The notes below the pieces were generated by a model. That model was given only the letters and a program-made list of their open reading frames with translations, had not been told where the DNA came from and searched no databases. A DNA stretch of 7,628 nt from Lysobacterales bacterium (GTDB lineage Bacteria > Pseudomonadota > Gammaproteobacteria > Xanthomonadales > SZUA-36), in NCBI GenBank assembly GCA_009692275.1, contig SHZL01000131.1, positions 1 to 7,628 of the forward strand, in the 5' to 3' direction. Both the position numbers and the translations under genes were made by a program. This document shows, one piece after another, positions 1 to 5,492 of the stretch. Positions within the stretch are counted from its first letter, which is position 1, and each line of letters begins with the position of its first letter.

Positions 1-49
1 ATCAATGCCAAAGACGCGGTGAATTCTCTCAATATTTCTCTAAAAAATT

Positions 50-77
50 GTTTTTATTATTTATATTTACCTGTCAA
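50..77 (-). promoter_or_regulatory. Possible leftward promoter
   Basis: On the minus strand a perfect -35 consensus TTGACA occupies 77 down to 72. It is followed by an almost pure A/T run in which several imperfect -10 hexamers can be placed (for example TAAAAA after about 15 nt). The exact -10 is ambiguous because the region is so AT-rich. If real, it would drive a gene lying left of the window, divergent from rpsB. The perfect -35 is seen directly; promoter function is inference. Confidence 0.3.
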
Positions 78-113
78 AAGCCGCTTCCACAAGCCAGCAC
101 CACCCTTGGCAAT

Positions 114-126
114 TCACATTATGTGA
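114..126. repeat. 13-nt palindrome TCACATTATGTGA
   Basis: Two perfect 6-nt arms (TCACAT and ATGTGA) flank a single T. A looser outer pair, TTGG at 106-109 and CCAA at 127-130, flanks it asymmetrically. The half-sites are arranged opposite to the CRP consensus (TGTGA-N6-TCACA), so a CRP site is not supported. It could be an operator for another dimeric regulator. It lies about 100 nt upstream of the rpsB -35 box. Confidence 0.3.
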
Positions 127-129
127 CCA

Positions 130-153
130 AAAGTGTCATCTGGTGGACACTTT
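130..153. repeat. Perfect 8-bp inverted repeat, hairpin or operator
   Basis: AAAGTGTC (130-137) and GACACTTT (146-153) are exact reverse complements around an 8-nt spacer. As RNA this would form an 8-bp stem with an A-run on the left and only three Ts on the right, so it looks like a weak bidirectional terminator at best. As DNA it could be a dimer binding site. It lies between the candidate divergent promoter and the rpsB promoter. Confidence 0.35.
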
Positions 154-225
154 CCGGAAGGCTTTCCCATCCGAACACACTGATAGTTGCCGCCGGGGCC
201 AAGCACGGCCATTTAAGTTATTAGC

Positions 226-254
226 TTGCTCCCGCGTGACCGTTCTGATATAAA
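226..254 (+). promoter_or_regulatory. Main sigma70-type promoter of the rpsB operon
   Basis: A -35 box TTGCTC (226-231) is separated by exactly 17 nt from a strong -10 box TATAAA (249-254). The stretch immediately upstream (211-224) is A/T-rich and could act as an UP element, which is common at ribosomal-protein promoters. Transcription would start near 261. The -35 box matches the consensus only in its TTG, so strength probably depends on the -10 and the upstream A/T block. This is the best promoter in the window and sits where the rpsB promoter is expected. Confidence 0.6.
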
Positions 255-260
255 TCATCG

Positions 261-465
261 GCTTTTTTGGGTCTTCACGCGCCCTGAGCAACGAGCGGTG
301 TGTCCTGCGGTTGGCAACAGCCCGGGTCTTCACACCAAATACGCACACGTACCGCAACGGTTCAGAGGGGTGCCCTTTCAGGGTCTCTGCAACGGGTACG
401 TGGAGGAACAACCCCGGAATTCAGTGGCTTGCCGCCGCTGCTTTCCTGTTTGAGAGGAATCACTC
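261..465 (+). promoter_or_regulatory. Structured rpsB 5' leader, probable S2 autoregulatory region
   Basis: The predicted untranslated leader is about 205 nt. Complementary segments can be read directly. GGTGTG (297-302) pairs with CACACC (331-336). CACGTACC (346-353) pairs with GGTACGTG (395-402) and encloses CAGAG/CTCTG (363-367 with 385-389), which is capped by CCC/GGG (373-375 with 381-383). A last small hairpin, TTCCT (443-447) with AGGAA (455-459), covers part of the Shine-Dalgarno. In E. coli and related gammaproteobacteria, S2 is known to repress its own operon through a structured rpsB leader. That this leader does the same is inference from position and structure; I could not compare it with the published consensus. 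Confidence 0.5.
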
Positions 466-1575
466 ATGGCAAACGTTACCATGCGCCAGATGCTTGAAGC
501 CGGCGTGCATTTCGGCCACCAAACGCGTTACTGGAACCCAAAGATGGCACCCTACATTTTTGGCGCCCGGGGCAAGATCCACATCATCAACCTGGAAAAA
601 TCCCTGCCCCTGCTGAACGACGCGATGAATTTCATCAGCAAGCTCGCCGCCAAGCGCGGCACCATCATGTTCGTAGGTACCAAGCGGGCAGCCAGCCTGC
701 CCATACAGGAAGCAGCAAACCGTTGTGGCATGCCCTACGTTTCGCATCGCTGGCTGGGTGGCATGCTGACCAACTTCCGCACCATCAAGGCTTCGGTCAA
801 GCGCCTGCGCGAACTGGAAGAAATGAGCGCAAACAACGGATTCGAGCACCTGGTCAAGAAAGAGGTACTGCAGCTCACCCGTGAAAAGACCAAGCTGGAA
901 AAGAGTCTCGGCGGGATCAAGGAGATGAAGGGTTTGCCTGATGCCTTGTTTGTAATAGATGTCAGCCACGAAGACATAGCCGTCAAGGAAGCCAACTCGC
1001 TGGGTATTCCCGTCATTGCCATCGTTGATACCAACTGCTCTCCTGACAACGTGGAATACATGATCCCCGGCAATGACGATGCCATCCGATCCATTCGCCT
1101 GTATGTGCAGCTGGCTGCGGAGGCCGTGCTGGAAGGCCGCGCGTCATCACCCCAGGTCAAGATGGATGACGAGTTTGTCGAGCTGGATGAAGACGGCAAT
1201 CCAATAAAGCACAAGGCCCCTAAACCTGCAGCAGATTCCCACCAGCCCGCCAGGAAGAAGGTGACGAAGAAAGTTGCTGCCAGGGCAGTGACTGCACCTG
1301 CACCTGCACCTGCACCTGCACCTGCACCTGCACCCGTAGCGGTCACGGAAGCCCCGCTTGCGCAAGATGCCGCAGTTGTGCAAGAGGCGCCGGCTGTTCA
1401 GGAGGTAATTGAAACGGTTGCAAGCGCCGCAGCAGAAGCGCCGCATATCGGAGCGGTAGCGGACGTCGCTGAACAAACCGGGGATGCAGCTGGTGCTGCC
1501 GCCACGCCCGCAGCGAAGAAGAAAGTAGCAAAGAAAAAGATCACCAAGAAAGTTGCCGCGAAGAAGGAAGAATAG
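466..1575 (+). CDS. rpsB: 30S ribosomal protein S2 with a long C-terminal tail
   Basis: S2 is an essential small-subunit protein that binds late in 30S assembly, contacts 16S rRNA and helps recruit S1. Residues 1 to about 230 match S2 closely: VHFGHQTRYWNPKM near 14-27, IFGARGKIHIINLEK at 31-45, FVGTKRAA at 69-76, HRWLGGMLTN at 94-103, LPDALFVID at 157-165 and IPGNDDAIR at 200-208. The ATG has a good Shine-Dalgarno (AGAGGA, 453-458) 7 nt upstream. The protein is 369 aa against about 241 in E. coli. The extra 125 or so residues are low-complexity: a basic patch 263-273, seven Ala-Pro pairs 277-290, a stretch 291-350 with nine acidic residues and no Lys or Arg, and a lysine-rich end 351-369. 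S2 identity is certain; the function of the tail is unknown. Confidence 0.98.
   Translation: MANVTMRQMLEAGVHFGHQTRYWNPKMAPYIFGARGKIHIINLEKSLPLLNDAMNFISKLAAKRGTIMFVGTKRAASLPIQEAANRCGMPYVSHRWLGGMLTNFRTIKASVKRLRELEEMSANNGFEHLVKKEVLQLTREKTKLEKSLGGIKEMKGLPDALFVIDVSHEDIAVKEANSLGIPVIAIVDTNCSPDNVEYMIPGNDDAIRSIRLYVQLAAEAVLEGRASSPQVKMDDEFVELDEDGNPIKHKAPKPAADSHQPARKKVTKKVAARAVTAPAPAPAPAPAPAPVAVTEAPLAQDAAVVQEAPAVQEVIETVASAAAEAPHIGAVADVAEQTGDAAGAAATPAAKKKVAKKKITKKVAAKKEE
1294..1335 (+). repeat. GCACCT hexanucleotide tandem repeat inside rpsB
   Basis: Six perfect copies of GCACCT (1294-1329) are followed by one variant copy, GCACCC (1330-1335). The array is in frame and encodes Ala-Pro seven times (residues 277-290 of S2). 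Because the unit is 6 bp, replication slippage would lengthen or shorten the linker by two residues without breaking the frame. The identical codon choice in every copy points to recent expansion by slippage rather than independent evolution of the codons. Confidence 0.95.
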
Positions 1576-1656
1576 TCCGGCCCGACCCGCGGGTCATGGA
1601 CGGCCGGGGCCTGCGGGCCCTGGCAGCACTGAACAGACAGACTAGAGGTATATCCC
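1576..1656 (+). other. rpsB-tsf spacer with GC-rich palindromes and tsf Shine-Dalgarno
   Basis: A perfect 12-nt palindrome GACCCGCGGGTC (1584-1595) is nested inside CCGGCC/GGCCGG arms (1577-1582 and 1602-1607). An alternative hairpin, GGGCC/GGCCC (1607-1611 with 1616-1620), lies directly beside it and shares one base. No T-run follows, so it is not a standard intrinsic terminator. It could stabilise the rpsB 3' end, slow polymerase, or uncouple expression of the two genes. The tsf Shine-Dalgarno AGAGG is at 1644-1648. Confidence 0.5.
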
Positions 1657-2532
1657 ATGGCAGTAACTGCCGCACAAGTTAAAGAGCTGCGCGACCGCAC
1701 TGGCGCCGGCATGATGGAATGCAAGAAAGCCCTGGTTGAAACCGGTGGCGACATGGAAACTGCAATTGACCAACTGCGCAAGTCCGGATTGGCCCAGGCT
1801 GACAAGAAAGCCAGCCGGGTAGCCGCTGAAGGCAAGATTGCGCTGGCCACGTCCGCGGACGGGAAAAAGGTCGTGATGGTCGAAGTGAATTGCGAGACTG
1901 ACTTTGTCGCCAAAGACGGCAACTTCAACGCATTTGCCGATGCGGTAGCAAACAACGCATTGCAGCATGGTTCTGCTGACGTGGCGGCGCTGATGCTCAC
2001 CACCCTTGGCGCTATGACCGTTGAAGAAGCGCGCCAGGCACTGGTTGCGAAAATCGGGGAAAACATCCAGGTGCGTCGATTCGAAAGCAGGTCAACTTCC
2101 GGGGTACTCGGATCCTACATCCATTCCGGCAAGATTGGCGTGTTGGTGGAACTCACGGGCGGCAGCGAGGAATTGGCCAGGGATCTGGCCATGCACGTAG
2201 CTGCGCTGAACCCGAAATTTGTAGCCGAGCAGGATGTGCCGGCGGAATTTATCGCCAAGGAAAAGGAAATTCTGATCGCCCAGGCCGCAGACTCAAATAA
2301 GCCAGCTGACATCATTGAGAAGATGGTTTCCGGTCGCTTGCGCAAACAGTTGGCCGAGATCACCCTGCACGGCCAGCCATTCGTTAAGGACGGCGACATC
2401 ACGGTGGCTAAATTGCTGGAACAAAATGGCGCGAAAGTTGTTGGTTTCTGCCGCCTTGCAGTTGGCGAAGGCATCGAGAAGCAGGAATCCAATTTTGCTG
2501 ACGAAGTCATGCAACAGGTGAGGGGTGGCTGA
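1657..2532 (+). CDS. tsf: Elongation factor Ts
   Basis: EF-Ts is the cytoplasmic nucleotide-exchange factor that removes GDP from EF-Tu so it can rebind GTP and aminoacyl-tRNA. The N-terminal UBA-like domain carries the family signature LRDRTGAGMMECKKAL (residues 11-26). The core contains TDFVAKD (81-87), whose Asp82 and Phe83 correspond to the E. coli residues that intrude near the EF-Tu magnesium site. Further conserved blocks are LVAKIGENI in the middle, IGVLVEL, and GQPFVKD plus VGEGIEK near the C-terminus. Length is 291 aa against 283 in E. coli. The ATG lies 8 nt after AGAGG. It sits directly behind rpsB as in nearly all bacteria and probably shares its promoter. The stop codon overlaps the start of pyrH. 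Confidence 0.98.
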   Translation: MAVTAAQVKELRDRTGAGMMECKKALVETGGDMETAIDQLRKSGLAQADKKASRVAAEGKIALATSADGKKVVMVEVNCETDFVAKDGNFNAFADAVANNALQHGSADVAALMLTTLGAMTVEEARQALVAKIGENIQVRRFESRSTSGVLGSYIHSGKIGVLVELTGGSEELARDLAMHVAALNPKFVAEQDVPAEFIAKEKEILIAQAADSNKPADIIEKMVSGRLRKQLAEITLHGQPFVKDGDITVAKLLEQNGAKVVGFCRLAVGEGIEKQESNFADEVMQQVRGG

Positions 2533-3238
2533 AGAGGCTTACCGCAGCATCCTGCTGAAGCTCAGCGGCGAAGCGCTGCTGGGCAAAGAGGACTATGGCA
2601 TTGATCCCAATATGATATTGCGGATCGCCAGGGAAATCGCTGAAGTCAACCGCATCGGGGTACAGACCACCATCGTCATTGGCGGCGGAAATATTTTCCG
2701 CGGCGCAGGCCTGGCGGAATCCGGCATAGACCGGGTAACGGGTGATCACATGGGCATGCTTGCAACAGTGATGAACGCCCTGGCGCTGCAGGACGTACTG
2801 GAAAGCATTGGCACCGATGCACGGGTCATGTCAGCTGTCTCGGTGCACGATGTCTGCGAGGACTATATCCGGCGGCGCGCCATACGGCACCTGGAAAAAG
2901 GACGCGTGGTTGTGTGTGCTGGCGGAACCGGTAATCCCTTTTTCACTACGGACACCGCTGCAGCATTGCGCGCCATAGAAGTTGGCGCCGACATCGTCCT
3001 CAAGGCCACCAAAGTTGACGGCGTTTATTCTTCGGACCCGGCAAAAAATTCCGACGCAGTGTTCTTCTCCGAGCTGAGTTACGATCGCGTGATCGAAAAC
3101 AAACTTGGCGTTATGGATACCAACGCCATCGTGCTGTGCCGCGACCAGGGCATGCCCATCCGCGTATTCAATGTTTACCAGGAAGGCAACCTCATGCGTA
3201 TTGTCCAGGGCGAGCCCATCGGTACCCTGGTTTCCTGA
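2525..3238 (+). CDS. pyrH: Uridylate kinase (UMP kinase)
   Basis: PyrH phosphorylates UMP to UDP with ATP, the step supplying all UTP and CTP. Bacterial forms are hexamers of the amino-acid-kinase fold, activated by GTP and inhibited by UTP in characterised members. Visible motifs are KLSGEAL (12-18) and GGGN (53-56) in the nucleotide-binding region, RGAGLAE (59-65), GDHMGMLATVMNALA (73-87), GTGNPFFTTDTAA (134-146), LKATKVDGVY (159-168) and DPAK (171-174). The 237-aa length is close to the 241 of E. coli. I chose the GTG at 2525 because translation from it reaches the conserved YRSILLKLSGEAL at the usual distance. It overlaps tsf by 8 nt, and AGGTG at 2516-2520 is a likely Shine-Dalgarno, so translation is probably coupled to tsf. 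Confidence 0.97.
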   Translation: MAEEAYRSILLKLSGEALLGKEDYGIDPNMILRIAREIAEVNRIGVQTTIVIGGGNIFRGAGLAESGIDRVTGDHMGMLATVMNALALQDVLESIGTDARVMSAVSVHDVCEDYIRRRAIRHLEKGRVVVCAGGTGNPFFTTDTAAALRAIEVGADIVLKATKVDGVYSSDPAKNSDAVFFSELSYDRVIENKLGVMDTNAIVLCRDQGMPIRVFNVYQEGNLMRIVQGEPIGTLVS

Positions 3239-3368
3239 ATAACGTTCCCGGTAAGGCAGGCGCAAAGCCGCGGCCGTTCCACCAGCTGTTTTGATACCTG
3301 ATAGAATTCCGTGAATATGCGAGGCAGAATTATTATTCTGTCCTTCCGCCGCATAACAGGAGGATTGC
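3239..3368 (+). promoter_or_regulatory. pyrH-frr spacer with candidate internal promoter and hairpin
   Basis: This is the longest gap between coding regions after rpsB. An extended -10 motif, TG-A-TAGAAT, lies at 3299-3307 with no good -35 at the usual spacing; extended -10 promoters can work without one. An 8-bp hairpin, GGCAGAAT/ATTCTGTC with one G-U pair (3323-3330 with 3335-3342), follows downstream, inside the leader such a promoter would make. No T-run follows, so it is not a terminator. The frr Shine-Dalgarno AGGAGG is at 3358-3363. Promoter activity is inference. Confidence 0.4.
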
Positions 3369-3926
3369 ATGCTTGCCGAAATCAAGAAAGACACCCGCAC
3401 CCGAATGGGCAAAAGCCTGGAGGCGCTGCGCCATGAGTTGGCCAAGATCCGCACCGGCAGAGCGCACCCCAGTTTGCTGGAACATATTCATGTCGATTAT
3501 TACGGCAGCCAGGTTCCGATCAGCCAGGCCGCAAATGTCACGGTTGATGATGCCCGGACCCTGGCAGTTACAGCGTGGGACAAAAACATGGTGCAGGTGA
3601 TCGAAAAAGCCATCATGACATCCGATCTTGGCCTCAACCCAAACACGGCCGGCAGCGTAATACGCATCCCCCTGCCACCACTGACCAAGGAACGCCGATT
3701 GGAACTTGGCAAGGTCGTCCACCATGAAGGCGAAAACGCAAAAATCGCGATTCGAAATATCCGGCGGGATGCCAATGCCAGCATCAAGGAATTGCTCAAG
3801 GAAAAGGAAATTTCCGAGGATGATGAGCGTCGTACCGTGATTGAAATTCAGCAGATCACGGACGAGTCTGTCAGCAAGGCAGATGCGGTAGTAGCGGAAA
3901 AAGAGAAGGAACTTCTGGAATTCTGA
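3369..3926 (+). CDS. frr: Ribosome recycling factor
   Basis: RRF works with EF-G to split the post-termination ribosome so that its subunits, mRNA and tRNA can be reused. The protein is 185 aa, the same length as E. coli RRF, and collinear with it. The three-helix-bundle domain is formed by residues 1-29 and about 106-185; the beta-rich domain II lies between. Family landmarks are KIRTGRAHPSLLEHI (26-40), VDYYGS (42-47), GLNPN (88-92), IRIPLPPLTKERR (98-110) and RNIRRDAN (129-136), including the Arg at 132 important in the E. coli protein. The ATG is preceded by a near-perfect AGGAGG with 5-nt spacing, the strongest ribosome binding site in the window. Its stop overlaps the uppS start by one base (TGATG). 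Confidence 0.98.
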   Translation: MLAEIKKDTRTRMGKSLEALRHELAKIRTGRAHPSLLEHIHVDYYGSQVPISQAANVTVDDARTLAVTAWDKNMVQVIEKAIMTSDLGLNPNTAGSVIRIPLPPLTKERRLELGKVVHHEGENAKIAIRNIRRDANASIKELLKEKEISEDDERRTVIEIQQITDESVSKADAVVAEKEKELLEF

Positions 3927-4663
3927 TGACCACATCTTCCCCGGCGCCGCGCCATATTGCAGTGGTCATGGATGGTAACGGGCGCTGGGCAGCAAAACGC
4001 GGTCGCCCGCGCAGCCTGGGGCACAAGGCGGGCCTGAAAGCTTTGCGAAAGATTGTTGAACACTGCGCCAAACTGGGCGTTGCCGAACTGACTGTTTTTG
4101 CTTTTTCCAGCGAGAACTGGAACCGGCCAAAACAGGAGGTAAGCAGCCTGATGGATCTATTCATGCGCGCCCTGGACAAGGAAACCAGGCAGCTGCATGA
4201 GAACGGCGTGAAACTGCGTTTCATCGGTGAGCTCACGGTGTTCAATCCTGAACTTCAGCAACGCATCCGGAATGCCGAAGAGTGCACCAGGGAAAACCAG
4301 CGAATGACCCTGAATGTAGCGGCAAATTATGGTGGCAGATGGGATATCACCCAGGCTGCGCAAGCGCTTGCCAGGGCCTGCGAACAAGGCAAGATGCGCG
4401 CGGAAGACATAAACGAAGCGGTCTTTGCACACCACCTGATGCTGGCGGAAGAAGCAGAACCTGACCTGTTCATCCGCACCGGGGGAGAGATGCGCATCAG
4501 CAATTTTCTGCTGTGGCAGGCTGCATACTCTGAATTCTATTTTTCACCGGAGCTGTGGCCGGACTTCACCCCGCAATGCCTGGATGCAGCCATCGCCGAC
4601 TTTGCATTGCGCGAGCGCCGATTTGGCCGCACCGGCGAACAGATTCAAGACCAGGCGCGCTGA
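3926..4663 (+). CDS. uppS: Undecaprenyl diphosphate synthase (cis-prenyltransferase)
   Basis: UppS adds eight isopentenyl units in cis to farnesyl diphosphate, giving the C55 lipid carrier precursor used for peptidoglycan and O-antigen assembly. It acts in the cytoplasm at the membrane surface. Conserved regions are HIAVVMDGNGRWA (10-22, with catalytic Asp16), GHKAG (32-36), AFSSENWNRP (59-68), NVAANYGGRWDI (130-141), and RTGGE plus RISNFLLWQ (184-198), followed by Glu203 before the FYF segment. These correspond to E. coli Asp26, the SSENW loop, Arg194/Arg200 and Glu213. The 245-aa length is typical. The ATG at 3926 overlaps the frr stop, so translation probably depends on ribosomes finishing frr. 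It shares the isoprenoid theme with dxr downstream. Confidence 0.97.
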   Translation: MTTSSPAPRHIAVVMDGNGRWAAKRGRPRSLGHKAGLKALRKIVEHCAKLGVAELTVFAFSSENWNRPKQEVSSLMDLFMRALDKETRQLHENGVKLRFIGELTVFNPELQQRIRNAEECTRENQRMTLNVAANYGGRWDITQAAQALARACEQGKMRAEDINEAVFAHHLMLAEEAEPDLFIRTGGEMRISNFLLWQAAYSEFYFSPELWPDFTPQCLDAAIADFALRERRFGRTGEQIQDQAR

Positions 4664-4673
4664 CGTGGATGCC

Positions 4674-5492
4674 GTGCTCAGAACCCGGGTAATCACGGCG
4701 TTTTTTATTGCCGTGGCAGCATTCACCCTGCTCTTTCTGGCGCCCCCCTGGATTTTCAGGGTTGCCCTGGCCGTCCTGTTGATGGCTGGCAGTTGGGAGT
4801 TCGCCCGCCTTGCTGCCCTGGGCCGCATTGGCAAGTGGGTGCTGATTCTGCTCCAGGCGTTCCTGTTAGGAATGATGCTGCGCTTCTGGAACGGCATAGA
4901 AGGGCATGCCCTGTCGTTCCTGGTTGCCGCTACACTTTCCTGGTGCGTGATGTTCTTGCGGTTGTTGACGTTCCGGCCAGGGCTGGCGCCGGGCCTCAGC
5001 TATCGCCTGGTGAGTTTTTTCTGTGCACTGGCAAGTATCACGTTTGCCTGGTATTCCCTCTGCTGGTTGCGCGATCAGCCAGCGGGGGAGTATCTCGTCC
5101 TGTTGCTGCTGGTCATCATCTGGTCGGCCGATATCGGCGCCTATTTTTCCGGCAGGCGTTGGGGGCGCCACAAACTGGCCCCCACGATCAGCCCGGGGAA
5201 AACCCGCGAAGGACTGCTTGGCGGTGCACTGTTGGCTGCGCTGTGCACTGTGCTTGTCGCCGGGTGGACCATTGCCCCGCAACCAGCCCCGGCAATTTTG
5301 ATCGTGCTGGCCATGCTCACGACCCTGTTTTCCGCCGCCGGTGACCTGTTCATCAGCCTGCACAAGCGCACCGTGGGATTGAAAGACAGCGGCAAGCTCT
5401 TTCCCGGACACGGCGGAGTACTGGACCGTTTTGACAGCCTGCTGGCCGGGGCTCCCTTTTTTGCGCTGGGCGCCTGGTTACTGCAATGGTGA
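4674..5492 (+). CDS. cdsA: Phosphatidate cytidylyltransferase (CDP-diacylglycerol synthase)
   Basis: CdsA is an integral inner-membrane enzyme that turns phosphatidic acid and CTP into CDP-diacylglycerol, the precursor of all major bacterial phospholipids. From the chosen GTG it is 272 aa (E. coli 285), with several hydrophobic segments, for example around 10-40, 53-70, 80-99, 112-131, 139-155, 181-200 and 205-220. The C-terminal signature is present: S228, K231-R232, KDSG (237-240), PGHGG (244-248) and DRFD (251-254), plus WSADIGAYF (150-158) and SPGKT (173-177). I prefer GTG 4674 over the longer frame from ATG 4584, which would overlap uppS by 80 nt, because LRTRVITAF then aligns with the E. 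coli N-terminus. GTG 4665 is also possible. The Shine-Dalgarno is weak, suggesting coupling to uppS. Confidence 0.94.
   Translation: MLRTRVITAFFIAVAAFTLLFLAPPWIFRVALAVLLMAGSWEFARLAALGRIGKWVLILLQAFLLGMMLRFWNGIEGHALSFLVAATLSWCVMFLRLLTFRPGLAPGLSYRLVSFFCALASITFAWYSLCWLRDQPAGEYLVLLLLVIIWSADIGAYFSGRRWGRHKLAPTISPGKTREGLLGGALLAALCTVLVAGWTIAPQPAPAILIVLAMLTTLFSAAGDLFISLHKRTVGLKDSGKLFPGHGGVLDRFDSLLAGAPFFALGAWLLQW

Larger units (their letters stand above)
1..225. other. Upstream non-coding region, no supported gene
   Basis: No reading frame here resembles a known protein. One + strand frame is open from the left edge to a stop at 222-224, but it has no recognisable motif, so I do not call it. Positions 30-68 are strongly AT-rich, unlike the rest of the window. 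Two inverted repeats lie at 114-126 and 130-153, and a leftward TTGACA box lies at 72-77. In many gammaproteobacteria the gene left of rpsB is a divergent map (methionine aminopeptidase). Nothing in the window shows that here, but the region would fit a shared divergent intergenic spacer. Confidence 0.5.

Noticed and set aside
114..126. CRP/FNR-type binding site
   Set aside because: The half-sites are in reversed order and the spacing is 3 nt, not the 6 or 4 nt of CRP or FNR sites.
130..153. Intrinsic terminator for an upstream transcript
   Set aside because: The stem is good but only three Ts follow and they are part of the stem; no upstream gene is visible.
3..224. Plus-strand frame open from the left edge to a stop at 222-224
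   Set aside because: No recognisable motif, and an odd mix of AT-rich and GC-rich codons. It could only be the tail of an unseen gene and cannot be supported from here.
136..411. Minus-strand 91-codon frame across the rpsB promoter and leader
   Set aside because: It runs antisense through the promoter and structured leader, matches no family I know, and has no convincing ribosome binding site.
424..453. Possible 9-codon leader peptide (GTG to TGA) just before rpsB, behind a GGAGG at 402-406
   Set aside because: The GGAGG is about 17 nt from the GTG, too far for normal initiation, and the peptide shows no regulatory codon run.
1577..1620. Rho-independent terminator between rpsB and tsf
   Set aside because: Strong GC hairpins but no downstream T-run; the sequence continues into a normal tsf ribosome binding site.
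4584..4673. N-terminal 30-residue extension of cdsA from ATG 4584
   Set aside because: It would lie almost wholly inside uppS and adds a non-hydrophobic leader absent from CdsA proteins; the GTG at 4674 matches the family N-terminus.
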